Notes under the pieces: model-generated
What the model saw: the letters and a program-made list of their open reading frames with translations, nothing else
Database searches by the model: none
Told to the model about the DNA's origin: nothing
Assembly (NCBI GenBank): GCA_023474015.1
Contig: JAMCYN010000001.1
Coordinates: 1-64,000 of the forward strand
Direction of reading: 5' to 3'
DNA length: 64,000 bases
DNA from: Armatimonadota bacterium
GTDB taxonomy: Bacteria; Armatimonadota; UBA5829
Position numbers and translations under genes: made by a program
Shown here: one piece after another, positions 36,111 through 44,642 of the stretch
How positions within the stretch are numbered: position 1 is the stretch's first letter
Layout: every line of letters starts with the position of its first letter

Positions 36111-38362
36111 TTGAAGCAACTTATCGAATACCCGAGAGCGTCTTGGAGGACACCCGCGCGTTTCGCGGCCAGGTGGAGAAGTATCTCGCCGGAGAGACAT
36201 CGCCGGTGGCCTTTCGCGGCATCCGGGTGCCGATGGGCATCTACGAGCAGAGGGAAAACGACACCTATATGGTCCGCGTGCGCGGGGCGGCGGGGCTGTT
36301 TCTCGAGCATCAGGCGAAGGTGATTGCCAATCTCGCCGATACCTACGGCAACGGCATCGTCCACGTCACTACCCGCCAGGACTTGCAGATACATGGCGTC
36401 AGAATCGAGGACACGCCACTTATACTGGACCGGCTGCTGGAGGTCGGGCTTTCATCGCGCGGCGGGGGCGGGAATACGGTTCGCAACATATCCGCGTGCC
36501 CGCATGCCGGGGCCTGCAGCGATGAGGTGTTCGATGTCACGCCGTACGCACTTGCCCTTACCGAGTATCTGATACGCGAGCGGGGCAATTTCAATCTTCC
36601 GCGCAAGTTTAAGGTGGCGTTCTCAGGCTGCGGCAGGGACTGTGGGCTGTGCTCGGTCGCCGACCTGGGGTTCTTCGCGCACGAGCGGGATGGCGCTCCC
36701 GGGTTCGCGGTATATGCCGGTGGTGGAATGGGCGCTCATTCGGCACTGGGGGTCCTTATTGAAGAGTTTATACCGTCCGACGCCGTATTTGAGGTGGCAG
36801 AGGCGGTTAAGAGGCTGTTCGACAGATACGGCGACCGCGCGGACCGAAACAGAGCTAGGCTGCGGTTTGTGGTTCAGCGGCTTGGTGTGGAGGTATTCAG
36901 GCGGGCTTATCGTGACGAACTGGAGCACGTCAGGTTGGAAGGCATATCGACCCCCGGCATAGACCGCTCCACGGTTCATCGGCGCAATGATGCCAGGCAT
37001 GCGGTAACGCTGCGGCTCCCGCTCGGCGATATTCCAGCCCGGCGGCTTGAATTGCTGGCGGACCTGGCTTTTGCTCACGGAGATGGGACGCTTCGCACCA
37101 CCCAGGAGCAGAACATACAGCTCAGAGGAGTTCCCGAGGGGAGGCTTCAGGACCTTCATGCGGCTCTCAGGAGTATGGACGAAAGGTACCTCGCGCCCGC
37201 ATCGATCCGGTGCGTTGCATGCGCGGGGGCATCCACCTGCAAGCTCGGCCTGTGCCTTTCGAGGGGTCTGGCGGAAGCTCTGGACGCCGAATTGCGCGGG
37301 ATCAAGCTTCCCCTGGACGCCGTGATTCGCATCAGTGGCTGCCCCAACTCCTGTGGGCATCATCCCATAGCCGCGCTGGGGCTTTACGGGACCGCCTCAC
37401 GCGTGAACGGCAGGCTCGTGCCGTTCTATAGGCTCGTGGCCGGTGGCCGAGTAGCCGAGGGGGACGCGGCGCTTGCTCAGCCGGTGGCGAGAGTGCCCGC
37501 AAAGGCCATTCCGGCGATGCTGAAGGAGTTCTGGACCGCCGCCGCGACCGAGTTCAAGGATGACGAGGCCCTGCACGAACTTATGGACCGCTGGGGTATC
37601 GATAAGCTGCGCGAACTGGCCGGAAACTACGAGCAGGTTCCGTCATACGATGCTGAGCCGGATTACTACCGCGATTTCGGATGCGTAAAGGACTTCTCGC
37701 TCGCGGGCAGGGGTCCGGGCGAATGCGGGGCCGGGGTGACGGACGTGATCGCGCTTGATATCGACCAGGCCAAGCGCGCGCTTCTGGAGTCGCGGCTGTA
37801 CGACGCCGTCATCGCCTCGGCTCGGGCGCTGCTGATCACTAAGGGTTTGGAACCGCAAAAGGATCGCGAGGTCCTCGCGGCCTTCTCCGAGCATCTGATT
37901 GCGCCGGGGTGGGTTGCCAAGCAGACGCAGAGCCTGCTCGACGCCGCCATGGACCTCAAACTGGGAGACCGTGACGATCTCAACGATCTGCGGGATGGGA
38001 TCGAGGCGCTGGTGGCGCGAATCGAGGAGCTGTTCCATTCCCTGGACTCCAATCTCAACTTCCGGGTGGACTCGGTTGAAGAGTCGGAGTCGGTCGACAG
38101 CCTTGTTGGTCGGGGGTTTAGACCCCCGACCAACGAAAATATTACCGAACTCGACCTGCGCGGGGTAGCTTGCCCGATGAACTTCGTTCGGGCAAAGATA
38201 CAGCTCGAGCAGATTGATCCCGGCGCGGTGCTCGATGTTCTGCTCGATGATGGCGAACCGGTGCGCAACGTTCCGGCAAGTTTCGTCGAGCAGGGGCAGG
38301 AAGTGCTGTCTGTCGAGGCCGAGCAGGCGCATTACAGGGTAAGGGTGAGAAGGGTCGAGTGA
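36107..38362 (+). CDS. Siroheme sulfite/nitrite reductase fused to helical (HEPN-like) and TusA-like domains
   Basis: 751 aa from the ATG at 36107 (GGAGGA upstream). The two-fold siroheme reductase repeat covers residues 1-about 520. The second half has the cluster ligands CAGASTC (C-x5-C) and GCPNSCGHH (C-x3-C). The first half also carries CPHAGAC and GCGRDC in the same spacing. A helical region (about 545-670, IDQAKRALLESRLYDAVIA) resembles HEPN folds. The last 70 residues are TusA-like, with LRGVACPMN bearing the sulfur-carrying cysteine. It probably reduces sulfite to sulfide and hands sulfur to the carrier HcyS. A perfect palindrome is encoded in the linker. Confidence 0.85.
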   Translation: MIEATYRIPESVLEDTRAFRGQVEKYLAGETSPVAFRGIRVPMGIYEQRENDTYMVRVRGAAGLFLEHQAKVIANLADTYGNGIVHVTTRQDLQIHGVRIEDTPLILDRLLEVGLSSRGGGGNTVRNISACPHAGACSDEVFDVTPYALALTEYLIRERGNFNLPRKFKVAFSGCGRDCGLCSVADLGFFAHERDGAPGFAVYAGGGMGAHSALGVLIEEFIPSDAVFEVAEAVKRLFDRYGDRADRNRARLRFVVQRLGVEVFRRAYRDELEHVRLEGISTPGIDRSTVHRRNDARHAVTLRLPLGDIPARRLELLADLAFAHGDGTLRTTQEQNIQLRGVPEGRLQDLHAALRSMDERYLAPASIRCVACAGASTCKLGLCLSRGLAEALDAELRGIKLPLDAVIRISGCPNSCGHHPIAALGLYGTASRVNGRLVPFYRLVAGGRVAEGDAALAQPVARVPAKAIPAMLKEFWTAAATEFKDDEALHELMDRWGIDKLRELAGNYEQVPSYDAEPDYYRDFGCVKDFSLAGRGPGECGAGVTDVIALDIDQAKRALLESRLYDAVIASARALLITKGLEPQKDREVLAAFSEHLIAPGWVAKQTQSLLDAAMDLKLGDRDDLNDLRDGIEALVARIEELFHSLDSNLNFRVDSVEESESVDSLVGRGFRPPTNENITELDLRGVACPMNFVRAKIQLEQIDPGAVLDVLLDDGEPVRNVPASFVEQGQEVLSVEAEQAHYRVRVRRVE
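38105..38134. repeat. Perfect palindrome inside the sulfite reductase gene
   Basis: GTTGGTCGGGGGT (38105-38117), loop TTAG, then ACCCCCGACCAAC (38122-38134). It is in frame and encodes the linker LVGRGFRPPTN between the helical and TusA-like domains. Similar GGGG-TTTGAG-CCCC palindromes occur between genes near 50005, so this looks like a repeat that landed in a tolerant linker. Confidence 0.85.
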
Positions 38363-38447
38363 TTGCAGAATGAAGAATGCAGAATGCAGAATGAAGGGAC
38401 CTCACAACGCAGGTCATTCTGCATTCTGCACTCATCATTCTGCATTC
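38363..38447. repeat. Heptad-unit hairpin repeat (GCAGAAT type)
   Basis: The left arm TGCAGAATGAAGAATGCAGA then ATGCAGAATG, centre AAGGGACCTCACAACGCAGGTC, right arm ATTCTGCATTCTGCA then CATTCTGCATTC. The centre is almost identical to the copy at 46044. It starts right after the reductase stop and may end the sulfur operon transcript. Confidence 0.88.
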
Positions 38448-38542
38448 CCCGACGCTTTATGAAGGAATTGCGCGCTTGGCCTTATAATAAGTCTCAGGCG
38501 GTGGCCATGCGGTCGCCGGCATGAGTTAGGCAGGAGGGAACT

Positions 38543-39628
38543 ATGGCCAGGCTATTCGGAAGAACTTATACCAAGAAGGAACTTCTAGACAGGGTAGGGG
38601 ACATCTCGCAACTCGGCGGGGCTCGGCAGGCGAAGCTGGTAGGCGGGATGGAGGACGGAGTCGACGTTGTGGAGTTCCGCACGGGCTCCGGACTCAACTT
38701 CACGGCGGTGCCGGGTCGGGCTCTGGATATCAGCATCGCCGAGTTTAACGGACGCCCTCTGGCGTGGCGTTCGGCCTCTGGGGAAGTCCACGCGGCGCAT
38801 TACGAGGAGCCGGGGATCGGTTGGCTCAGGTCTTTCTTCGGCGGGTTGGTGACCACTTGTGGCCTCACATACGCCGGCGCGCCGACGGTCGATGAGGGGG
38901 AACCGCTCGGCCTGCACGGACGGATTTCCAGCACGCCTGCCTCGAATTTGCACGTCGACGGCGAGTGGGACGGAGACGAATACCGAATGTGGGCATCTGG
39001 TAAGATGCGCGAGTCCCGTCTATATGGCGAGAATCTTCTTCTGAGACGCAAAATTTCTGCTGTTCTAGGGCAGAACAAGCTGTGGATCGACGATAAGGTC
39101 AGCAACGAAGGCCCGCGCCGTACACCGCACATGTTTCTTTACCACATTAATGCCGGCTTTCCCGTGGTCGATGCCGGGGCCGAACTCGTCGCCCCCATCA
39201 TAAGCACCCGTCCCCGCGACGCCGAAGCCGAGGTGGACCAGGAGCACTACTATCTTTGCGATCCACCGACTGTCGGCTTCAAGGAACGCTGCTACTATCA
39301 CGACATGGCGACCGACGAGAACGGCTTCGTCTGCTCGGCTCTTATCAACAGAAAGCTCCCGGGCGGTCCGTTCGGGTTCTACGTGAAGTATAAGAAGAGC
39401 CAGTTTCCGAAGTTCACCCAGTGGAAGATGAACGGACCGCGGGAATATGTGATCGGTATGGAGCCGGCGAACTGCTGGGTCGAGGGGCGCGCAATCGAAC
39501 GGGGACGCGGCGGGTTGGAGTTCCTCGATCCGGGCGAAACTCGGGAATACAACATGGAGATCGGTGTCCTGTCCGGCGATGAGGAAGTTTCGAGGTTTGA
39601 GGAAGCGATCAAGTCGATCAAGAAATAA
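38543..39628 (+). CDS. DUF4432 / aldose-1-epimerase-like protein
   Basis: 361 aa. A galactose-mutarotase-like beta-sandwich is suggested by FTAVPGRALDISIAEFNGRP, GLVTTCGLTYAG, PLGLHGRISSTPAS (candidate catalytic His) and a C-terminal FLDPGETREYNMEIGVL. The family (DUF4432) is thought to act on sugars, perhaps epimerising or binding them, and members often lie in carbohydrate catabolic loci. Here it stands alone, so no partner pathway is indicated. Upstream, GGAGGGAACT gives a good ribosome site. Confidence 0.82.
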   Translation: MARLFGRTYTKKELLDRVGDISQLGGARQAKLVGGMEDGVDVVEFRTGSGLNFTAVPGRALDISIAEFNGRPLAWRSASGEVHAAHYEEPGIGWLRSFFGGLVTTCGLTYAGAPTVDEGEPLGLHGRISSTPASNLHVDGEWDGDEYRMWASGKMRESRLYGENLLLRRKISAVLGQNKLWIDDKVSNEGPRRTPHMFLYHINAGFPVVDAGAELVAPIISTRPRDAEAEVDQEHYYLCDPPTVGFKERCYYHDMATDENGFVCSALINRKLPGGPFGFYVKYKKSQFPKFTQWKMNGPREYVIGMEPANCWVEGRAIERGRGGLEFLDPGETREYNMEIGVLSGDEEVSRFEEAIKSIKK

Positions 39629-39704
39629 GCGGCCTCTTGAATCACGAAATCAAGTGCAGCCCATCCAGCATGTGGTGCCTGGTTTCTGCACGAAGCCATA
39701 AGTC

Positions 39705-39803
39705 TTTTCATTCTGAGCCAAAGGCGAAGAATCTGCTTTGAACCGTTCGTGGTAGTCCATGCCTTCAGTTCAAAGCAGATGCTTCGCTTCACTCACATGA
39801 CAG
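39705..39803. repeat. Inverted repeat, TCATTCTGAG...GAAGAATCTGC family, copy 2
   Basis: The left arm 39705-39742 (TTTTCATTCTGAGCC then GGCGAAGAATCTGC) pairs with the right arm 39769-39803. The loop (TGGTAGTCCATGCCTTC) is related to that of copy 1 at 26554. It lies between convergent genes. Confidence 0.85.
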
Positions 39804-39836
39804 GATTACAGCGTCCGTGGAGAAACAGGCACGGCG

Positions 39837-41903
39837 TCATGCTATATACGCGCATTCCGGCGTGCCCTCGATTGTCGCCCGCTTCGGGTCTTTCTTCCTC
39901 AACTCCATGTAATCCATCACTCCCTGAGTTACGGCTTCGGGGGTGAATCCCAGTTGCTCTGCTATCACCTTAAAGGGCGCCGACGCGCCGAACCGGTCTA
40001 GCCCGATGATTAGCCCATAAGGCCCGGCATAGCGATACCAACTCATCGGCGACGCGGCTTCGATCACCACTCGATTCAGGATATTTGGCGGGAGTATGCG
40101 GTCCTTATAATCCCTTGGCTGATGCTCAAAGAATGCTTGGCTTGGAAAGCTGACGACTCTCGGTCGCACACCTTTCTCCTCCAACATCTTCGCCGCCTCG
40201 ACGGCAATCTGGACCTCCGAGCCGGTGGCCATCAGTATCAAATTCGGTTCGCCATTCTTAGGATCGGAAATCACATACGCGCCCTTTTCGAGGCCCCTGG
40301 CGCTATTTTGCCTGGCGATGGGCGGGAGCTTCTGCCGGGTGAGCGCGAGCGCCGTGGGGCGGTGGTGGTTCTTCAAGGCCGCCGCCCAGGCGACCGCCGT
40401 TTCCGCCGCGTCCGCCGGGCGTATGATGTTCATACCGGGTATCGCGCGGATCGAAGTGAGGTGCTCTATCGGCTCGTGGGTGGGGCCGTCCTCGCCGAGA
40501 AGTACGCTGTCATGGGTGAACACATAGATCACCTGCACGTGCTGCATCGACGCGAGCCTCATCGTTGGGCGCATGTAGTCGGAGAATATCAGAAACGTCG
40601 CCGCGAACGGGATAATGCCGCCGTAGAGCGCAAGCCCCGTGCAGACCGCGCTCATGCCATGCTCCCTGACGCCGAAGTGCAGGTTTAGTCCATCAAACCT
40701 ATCCTTAGCTATACTCCCGTAGTCCTTCAGCAAGGTCTTGGTGGAGGGGGCAAGGTCCGCCGAGCCGCCGATGAAGCTGGGCACCAGCCTGGCTATCTCC
40801 TGCATGGCCTGGCCGCTCGAGTCCCGAGTCGCCGCCTCTTTGTCTACGTCCACCGAGGCCAGCAGCTTGTCGGTGATGTCATCTGGCACATGCAACTCCA
40901 TCATTTCGGTCCACAGCCCGGCCATTTCGGGGTATTCGGCGCTGTATCGCGCGAACATCTCTTCCCACTCGTGGAACCGCTTCTCAAGCTCCTCGCGCCG
41001 CTGGGCGAAGAGTTCATAAACCTCCTCCGGCACGTAAAACGTCGGCTCCAGCGGCCAGCCGAGGTTCTTCTTCATCGCCTCGGCTTCTTCGGGGCCGAGC
41101 GGCTCGCCGTGGGCGTCTTTGGTGTCCTGCTTGTGAGGCGCGCCATAGCCGATGTGGGTCCGCGCGATGATCAGGCTCGGCCTGCGGTCCTCTTCAATCG
41201 CGGCGGCGATGGCCTCGTCCGCGGCCCGGCGGTCGTGGCCGTTGATTCGCTGCACGTGCCAGCCGTAGCCCTCAAACCTTTCTTCCACGTCGTCGGTGTA
41301 GGCGAGCTCGGTATCCCCCTCGATGCTGATGTGGTTATCATCGTAGATGTAGATGATGTTCCCCAGCCCAAGGTGGCCCGCCAGCGACGCCGCCTCGTGC
41401 GAGATTCCTTCCATCAGATCGCCGTCGCTGACGATGGCGAAAATGCGGTGGTCGATGATGTCGTATCCAGGTTTATTAAACTTCGCGGCTATAATCTTGG
41501 ACCCAATCGCCATCCCAACGCCGTTCGCGAACCCCTGGCCGAGTGGGCCGGTCGTCGCTTCGATTCCTGGGGCGAGCCCGTGTTCCGGGTGGCCGGGCGT
41601 AATACTGCCCCACTGTCGGAAGTTCTTGATCTGCTCCATCGGCATGTCGTAACCCGACAGGTGCAACAGCGCGTACAGCAGCATCGAGCCGTGCCCGGCG
41701 GAGAGCACGAACCTGTCCCTGTTCATCCAGTTCGGAACAGCGGGATGAAACCTCAGATACTTCGTCCAGAGCACAAACGCGTAGTCCGCCGCACCAGAGG
41801 GCATGCCGGGGTGGCCCGATTTGGCCTTCTCGACGGCGTCCACCGCCAGGAACCTTATCGTGTTTACGGCAAGCTGCTCAAGTCGGCTGTCAGATTTCGG
41901 CAT
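39837..41903 (-). CDS. tkt: Transketolase
   Basis: 688 aa from MPKSDSRLEQLAVNTIRF at 41903. TPP-binding GDGDLMEG-type motif (IVSDGDLMEGISHEAAS) near residue 155, GHPGMPSGAADYAFVLW at the N-terminus, the pyrimidine domain with FGVREHGMSAVCTGLAL, and a C-terminal domain. It moves two-carbon ketol units between pentose-phosphate and glycolytic sugars. The start overlaps the rpiB 3' end by 14 bp, so both are one operon divergent from transaldolase. Length is normal. Confidence 0.95.
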   Translation of the reverse strand: MPKSDSRLEQLAVNTIRFLAVDAVEKAKSGHPGMPSGAADYAFVLWTKYLRFHPAVPNWMNRDRFVLSAGHGSMLLYALLHLSGYDMPMEQIKNFRQWGSITPGHPEHGLAPGIEATTGPLGQGFANGVGMAIGSKIIAAKFNKPGYDIIDHRIFAIVSDGDLMEGISHEAASLAGHLGLGNIIYIYDDNHISIEGDTELAYTDDVEERFEGYGWHVQRINGHDRRAADEAIAAAIEEDRRPSLIIARTHIGYGAPHKQDTKDAHGEPLGPEEAEAMKKNLGWPLEPTFYVPEEVYELFAQRREELEKRFHEWEEMFARYSAEYPEMAGLWTEMMELHVPDDITDKLLASVDVDKEAATRDSSGQAMQEIARLVPSFIGGSADLAPSTKTLLKDYGSIAKDRFDGLNLHFGVREHGMSAVCTGLALYGGIIPFAATFLIFSDYMRPTMRLASMQHVQVIYVFTHDSVLLGEDGPTHEPIEHLTSIRAIPGMNIIRPADAAETAVAWAAALKNHHRPTALALTRQKLPPIARQNSARGLEKGAYVISDPKNGEPNLILMATGSEVQIAVEAAKMLEEKGVRPRVVSFPSQAFFEHQPRDYKDRILPPNILNRVVIEAASPMSWYRYAGPYGLIIGLDRFGASAPFKVIAEQLGFTPEAVTQGVMDYMELRKKDPKRATIEGTPECAYIA

Positions 41904-42357
41904 GGTAGGTCTCTGTCCTCTCCAGTTCGGCGATCTCTCGAACACGGCGCTCGTGTCTCTCCTCGTGACTGAAATCGGTGTCGAGCCAGTTCTTGGTAAT
42001 CTTTTCCGCTTTTACCTCATCCATAAACATCGCCCCGAGGGACAATACGTTGGAATTGTTGTGCTGCCTGGTAAGTCTAGCGAGATCTTCATCGTGAACC
42101 AGGGCGGAGCGCACGCCCGGAATCTTATTCGCCACGATATCCACCCCTATCCCGGAGTCGCAGACCAGCACCCCCCTGTCCGCTTCGCCGTTTGCCACCT
42201 TTTCCGCCGCCGCGATGGCGTATGGAGGGTAGTCGTCGCCGGGCGTGTACTTGTGTGCGCCCACATCGATCACCTGGTGCCCCTCGCCCTTAAGGAACTT
42301 CTTGAGCGCCTCTTTCAAGTGGTAGCCCGCATGATCAGCCCCAATAGTCACCTTCAT
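41890..42357 (-). CDS. rpiB: Ribose-5-phosphate isomerase B
   Basis: 155 aa from MKVTIGADHAGYHLKEAL; AAGGAG sits seven bases before this ATG, better than the ATG six bases further up. The active-site features are ADHAG at residues 7-11, the catalytic cysteine in LVCDSGIGVDI, and the phosphate-binding H-N-N-S-N-VLSLGA. It interconverts ribose 5-phosphate and ribulose 5-phosphate. It heads the rpiB-tkt operon; the roughly 70-bp gap to the divergent transaldolase gene must hold both promoters. Confidence 0.94.
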   Translation of the reverse strand: MKVTIGADHAGYHLKEALKKFLKGEGHQVIDVGAHKYTPGDDYPPYAIAAAEKVANGEADRGVLVCDSGIGVDIVANKIPGVRSALVHDEDLARLTRQHNNSNVLSLGAMFMDEVKAEKITKNWLDTDFSHEERHERRVREIAELERTETYHAEI

Positions 42358-42428
42358 TTGCATTCTCCTTCGGATGAAATGGGTATAACCTCAGATGCAG
42401 GATATCACATCATACCCAAGGTGAAACA

Positions 42429-43712
42429 ATGAATATAGAAGTGGGAGTTCACGAGGACGCTAATCTGATACAGGCTGTGCGCGAACTGGCGCTGGAGGGC
42501 TACCAGGGGCCGGGCAAGCCGGAGTACGCGAGCCGGGAGAAATATGTCTGGCTCCGTGAACTGACCAGTCGCCTGTGGCTCGACACCGGCGACGCCGAGG
42601 CCGCGCACGGGGCTTGGTCTCCGGAGATGGAGGCGCTCACGACCAACAATACGCTCGTGAACCAGGTGGTCCAGACCGGCGCGATGGACGGGCTAATAGG
42701 CTACGGCGCCAGGAAGGTTTGGGACGCTCGCCCGGACATTTCCGAGAATGACCTCGCTGTCGAGGTCGCGTTTCTGGTAAACGCCAGGCTTGCGCTGAGC
42801 TTGGTCCATCGATTCGGGGCAAAGGTCAGCGTGGAGCTTCATCCGGATGTAGCTCACGATATCGAGCAGATCATAGTGTCCGCCCGTCGCTACTTTGAGA
42901 TCAACCCCGACTACTTCTATATAAAGGTACCGCTGACACCCGACGGCTTCATTGCGGTCAGGCAGCTTGCGTCGGAGGGAATTCCCATCAATTTCACCCT
43001 GGGCTTTTCCGCCCGCCAGAACTACCTTGCGGCCCGGTTCAGCCGCCCGAGGTTTGTGAATGTGTTTCTAGGCCGGCTCAACGCGCTGGTTGAGGAGAAC
43101 GAACTCGGCAGTCCCGAGAACGTCGGTGAGAAAGCGGCCCTCGCATCCGACGAGATGGTAAAGAGCCTGCGTGCATCGAACCCCGAGGTGCGCACCCATC
43201 AGATCGCCGCCAGCATAAGAAACGGCCGCCAGGTGGTGACGCTCGCGGGAGTCGATGTCTTGACGATCCCGCCCAAGGCCGCGCGCGAGTATCTGGATAT
43301 GGATGTCTCCAAGGACGATATCTATCAGCGCAACTGGCGCGACCTCGAAGTTAATATGAACCCGGATCACGCGGTCGACACGAACGCCCTGTTGCAGCTT
43401 TGGGAGATCGACCCCAGGTTCATATCATTTGTGGAGGACGCGGTGAAGCAGGGGGACGCTCTGGCTACCGGCCGGCAGTTGGTCGATCTGGCGCGCTTCC
43501 ACCACGTCGCGCTGTTCCATGACTGGACGCCGGAGGATCGGGCCAGGATACGGGAAAAAGGCAAGATCCCGGACCTTTCGCAGTGGCCGGGGGTGCCGGT
43601 CGACGATCTGATGTCGGTGGCGGCGCTGGAATCATTTGATAAGGACCAGTTGGAGCTGGACGAACGGATAAAACGGGTGATCCGGGAGTCCGGCGTGCAC
43701 ACCGTAAGTTAA
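42429..43712 (+). CDS. tal: Transaldolase
   Basis: 427 aa, long for the family. TTNNTLVNQVV near residue 70, the Schiff-base lysine in FYIKVPLTPDG (about residue 160), INFTLGFSARQ and the late GVDVLTIPPKAAREYL mark a transaldolase-like TIM barrel. The extra C-terminal 100 residues resemble other bacterial transaldolase-like proteins of this size. It transfers dihydroxyacetone between sugar phosphates, and with Tkt and RpiB gives the non-oxidative pentose-phosphate branch. CAAGGTG precedes the ATG. Confidence 0.88.
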   Translation: MNIEVGVHEDANLIQAVRELALEGYQGPGKPEYASREKYVWLRELTSRLWLDTGDAEAAHGAWSPEMEALTTNNTLVNQVVQTGAMDGLIGYGARKVWDARPDISENDLAVEVAFLVNARLALSLVHRFGAKVSVELHPDVAHDIEQIIVSARRYFEINPDYFYIKVPLTPDGFIAVRQLASEGIPINFTLGFSARQNYLAARFSRPRFVNVFLGRLNALVEENELGSPENVGEKAALASDEMVKSLRASNPEVRTHQIAASIRNGRQVVTLAGVDVLTIPPKAAREYLDMDVSKDDIYQRNWRDLEVNMNPDHAVDTNALLQLWEIDPRFISFVEDAVKQGDALATGRQLVDLARFHHVALFHDWTPEDRARIREKGKIPDLSQWPGVPVDDLMSVAALESFDKDQLELDERIKRVIRESGVHTVS

Positions 43713-43727
43713 TACCTCCAACATACA

Positions 43728-43905
43728 GTAGGGGTTAAGCATTTGCCCTTGGGTTTGATGTGGCTCTCAAATTTCAACGCAAATGCTAAACCCTAACGCC
43801 GGGGCGAAGCATTTGCGGCTGGGATTACAGGCTAGATCAGACACAAGAGCTAGTATATAACCCAAGGCATAATCATAACTGCGGGCAAATGCTTCGCCCC
43901 TACGC
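43728..43905. repeat. Two tandem inverted repeats with AAGCATTTGC / GCAAATGCTT arms
   Basis: Hairpin one (43728-43798) has arms GTAGGGGTTAAGCATTTGC and GCAAATGCTAAACCCTAAC. Hairpin two (43801-43905) has GGGGCGAAGCATTTGC and GCAAATGCTTCGCCCC. The two are related and look like copies of one element. They fill most of the 430-bp gap between tal and mraZ. Confidence 0.88.
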
Positions 43906-43979
43906 TTGCATTCCCACTTGTGACATGTATCCGTACTCCGCTATCCCGAAAAAAATTCTCAAAATATTCTCCGGCCCTA

Positions 43980-44008
43980 TTGACAAGGCAGCATGAGCTT
44001 GGTAAACT
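43980..44008 (+). promoter_or_regulatory. Sigma70-type promoter of the dcw cluster
   Basis: TTGACA at 43980-43985, 17-bp spacer, TAAACT at 44003-44008. The predicted start is near 44015, just ahead of the TGG array and about 125 bp before mraZ. Confidence 0.7.
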
Positions 44009-44023
44009 CTTACCGCGTCCAGT

Positions 44024-44132
44024 TGGAGTCTCTGTGGTTACTTGGTGGCATAATAGATTCTAGCTGGGCGAAATCTGGAAACTTGATGGAGATTCAGTGG
44101 CATCTTGATGGTTTCTAGGTGGAGAGGTCTGG
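44024..44132 (+). promoter_or_regulatory. MraZ operator candidate: ten TGG triplets at an 11-bp pitch
   Basis: TGG occurs at 44024, 44035, 44046, then 44065, 44076, 44087, 44098, 44109, 44120 and 44130. Spacing is 11 bp throughout, except 19 bp between the two groups and 10 bp at the end. MraZ of E. coli binds a few TGGGN-type direct repeats at about one helical turn, between the promoter and its own gene, which is where this array lies. The longer array would fit a multimeric ring covering several turns. Confidence 0.75.
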
Positions 44133-44141
44133 GACGCGAGG

Positions 44142-44642
44142 ATGTTCGGCGGCTCGTTCACCCACAGTCTGGATTCGGCGGGCAGGTTCGTAATGCCCAA
44201 GAGGTTCCGATACGACCTCGGTGAGAAGTTTTTCATCACCAAGGGACTCGGATGCCTCTGCGTGTTTGATACGGACTGGAGAAACAAGCTCGAATCCGAA
44301 CTCAACGGCCTCGGAAACGCCCTGGAGCTCCTTCTGAACCCGCACATTTCGCGGCTGCACCGGCATTTCTTCGGTGAGATGATCGAGGCAAGCGCGGACG
44401 GCCAGTTCAGAGTCCAGCTTACACCTGAGCACAGGCGCTACGCGGGGATCGAGGACGAAGTAGTTGTCCGCGGGTGCGGGAACCACGTCGAACTCTGGTC
44501 ACCCAAGGCGCTTGAAGAATACGACAAACAAAACGACGGCGTCGGGGACCTGATAGCCGCCGGCGCGGCGCTCTTGGCGACGCCGGTCGGGAGGGCGCTT
44601 GGAGAACGGGATGCCGGAGTATCACAAACCGGTCCTGGTTAA
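44142..44642 (+). CDS. mraZ: Transcriptional regulator / division protein MraZ
   Basis: 166 aa with two AbrB-like halves: GSFTHSLDSAGRFVMPKRFR at the N-terminus and a second EASADGQFRVQLTPEHRRYAG near residue 85. It is slightly longer than usual because of a C-terminal tail (ALLATPVGRALGERDAG). MraZ binds its own promoter and represses the dcw cluster in E. coli. The TGG array directly upstream is its likely target. The 3' end overlaps rsmH by about 32 bp. Confidence 0.93.
   Translation: MFGGSFTHSLDSAGRFVMPKRFRYDLGEKFFITKGLGCLCVFDTDWRNKLESELNGLGNALELLLNPHISRLHRHFFGEMIEASADGQFRVQLTPEHRRYAGIEDEVVVRGCGNHVELWSPKALEEYDKQNDGVGDLIAAGAALLATPVGRALGERDAGVSQTGPG

Noticed and set aside
40890..41972. 360-codon open frame opposite tkt
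   Set aside because: It mirrors the codons of a clear transketolase, has no recognisable domain and is a typical antisense shadow in GC-rich DNA.
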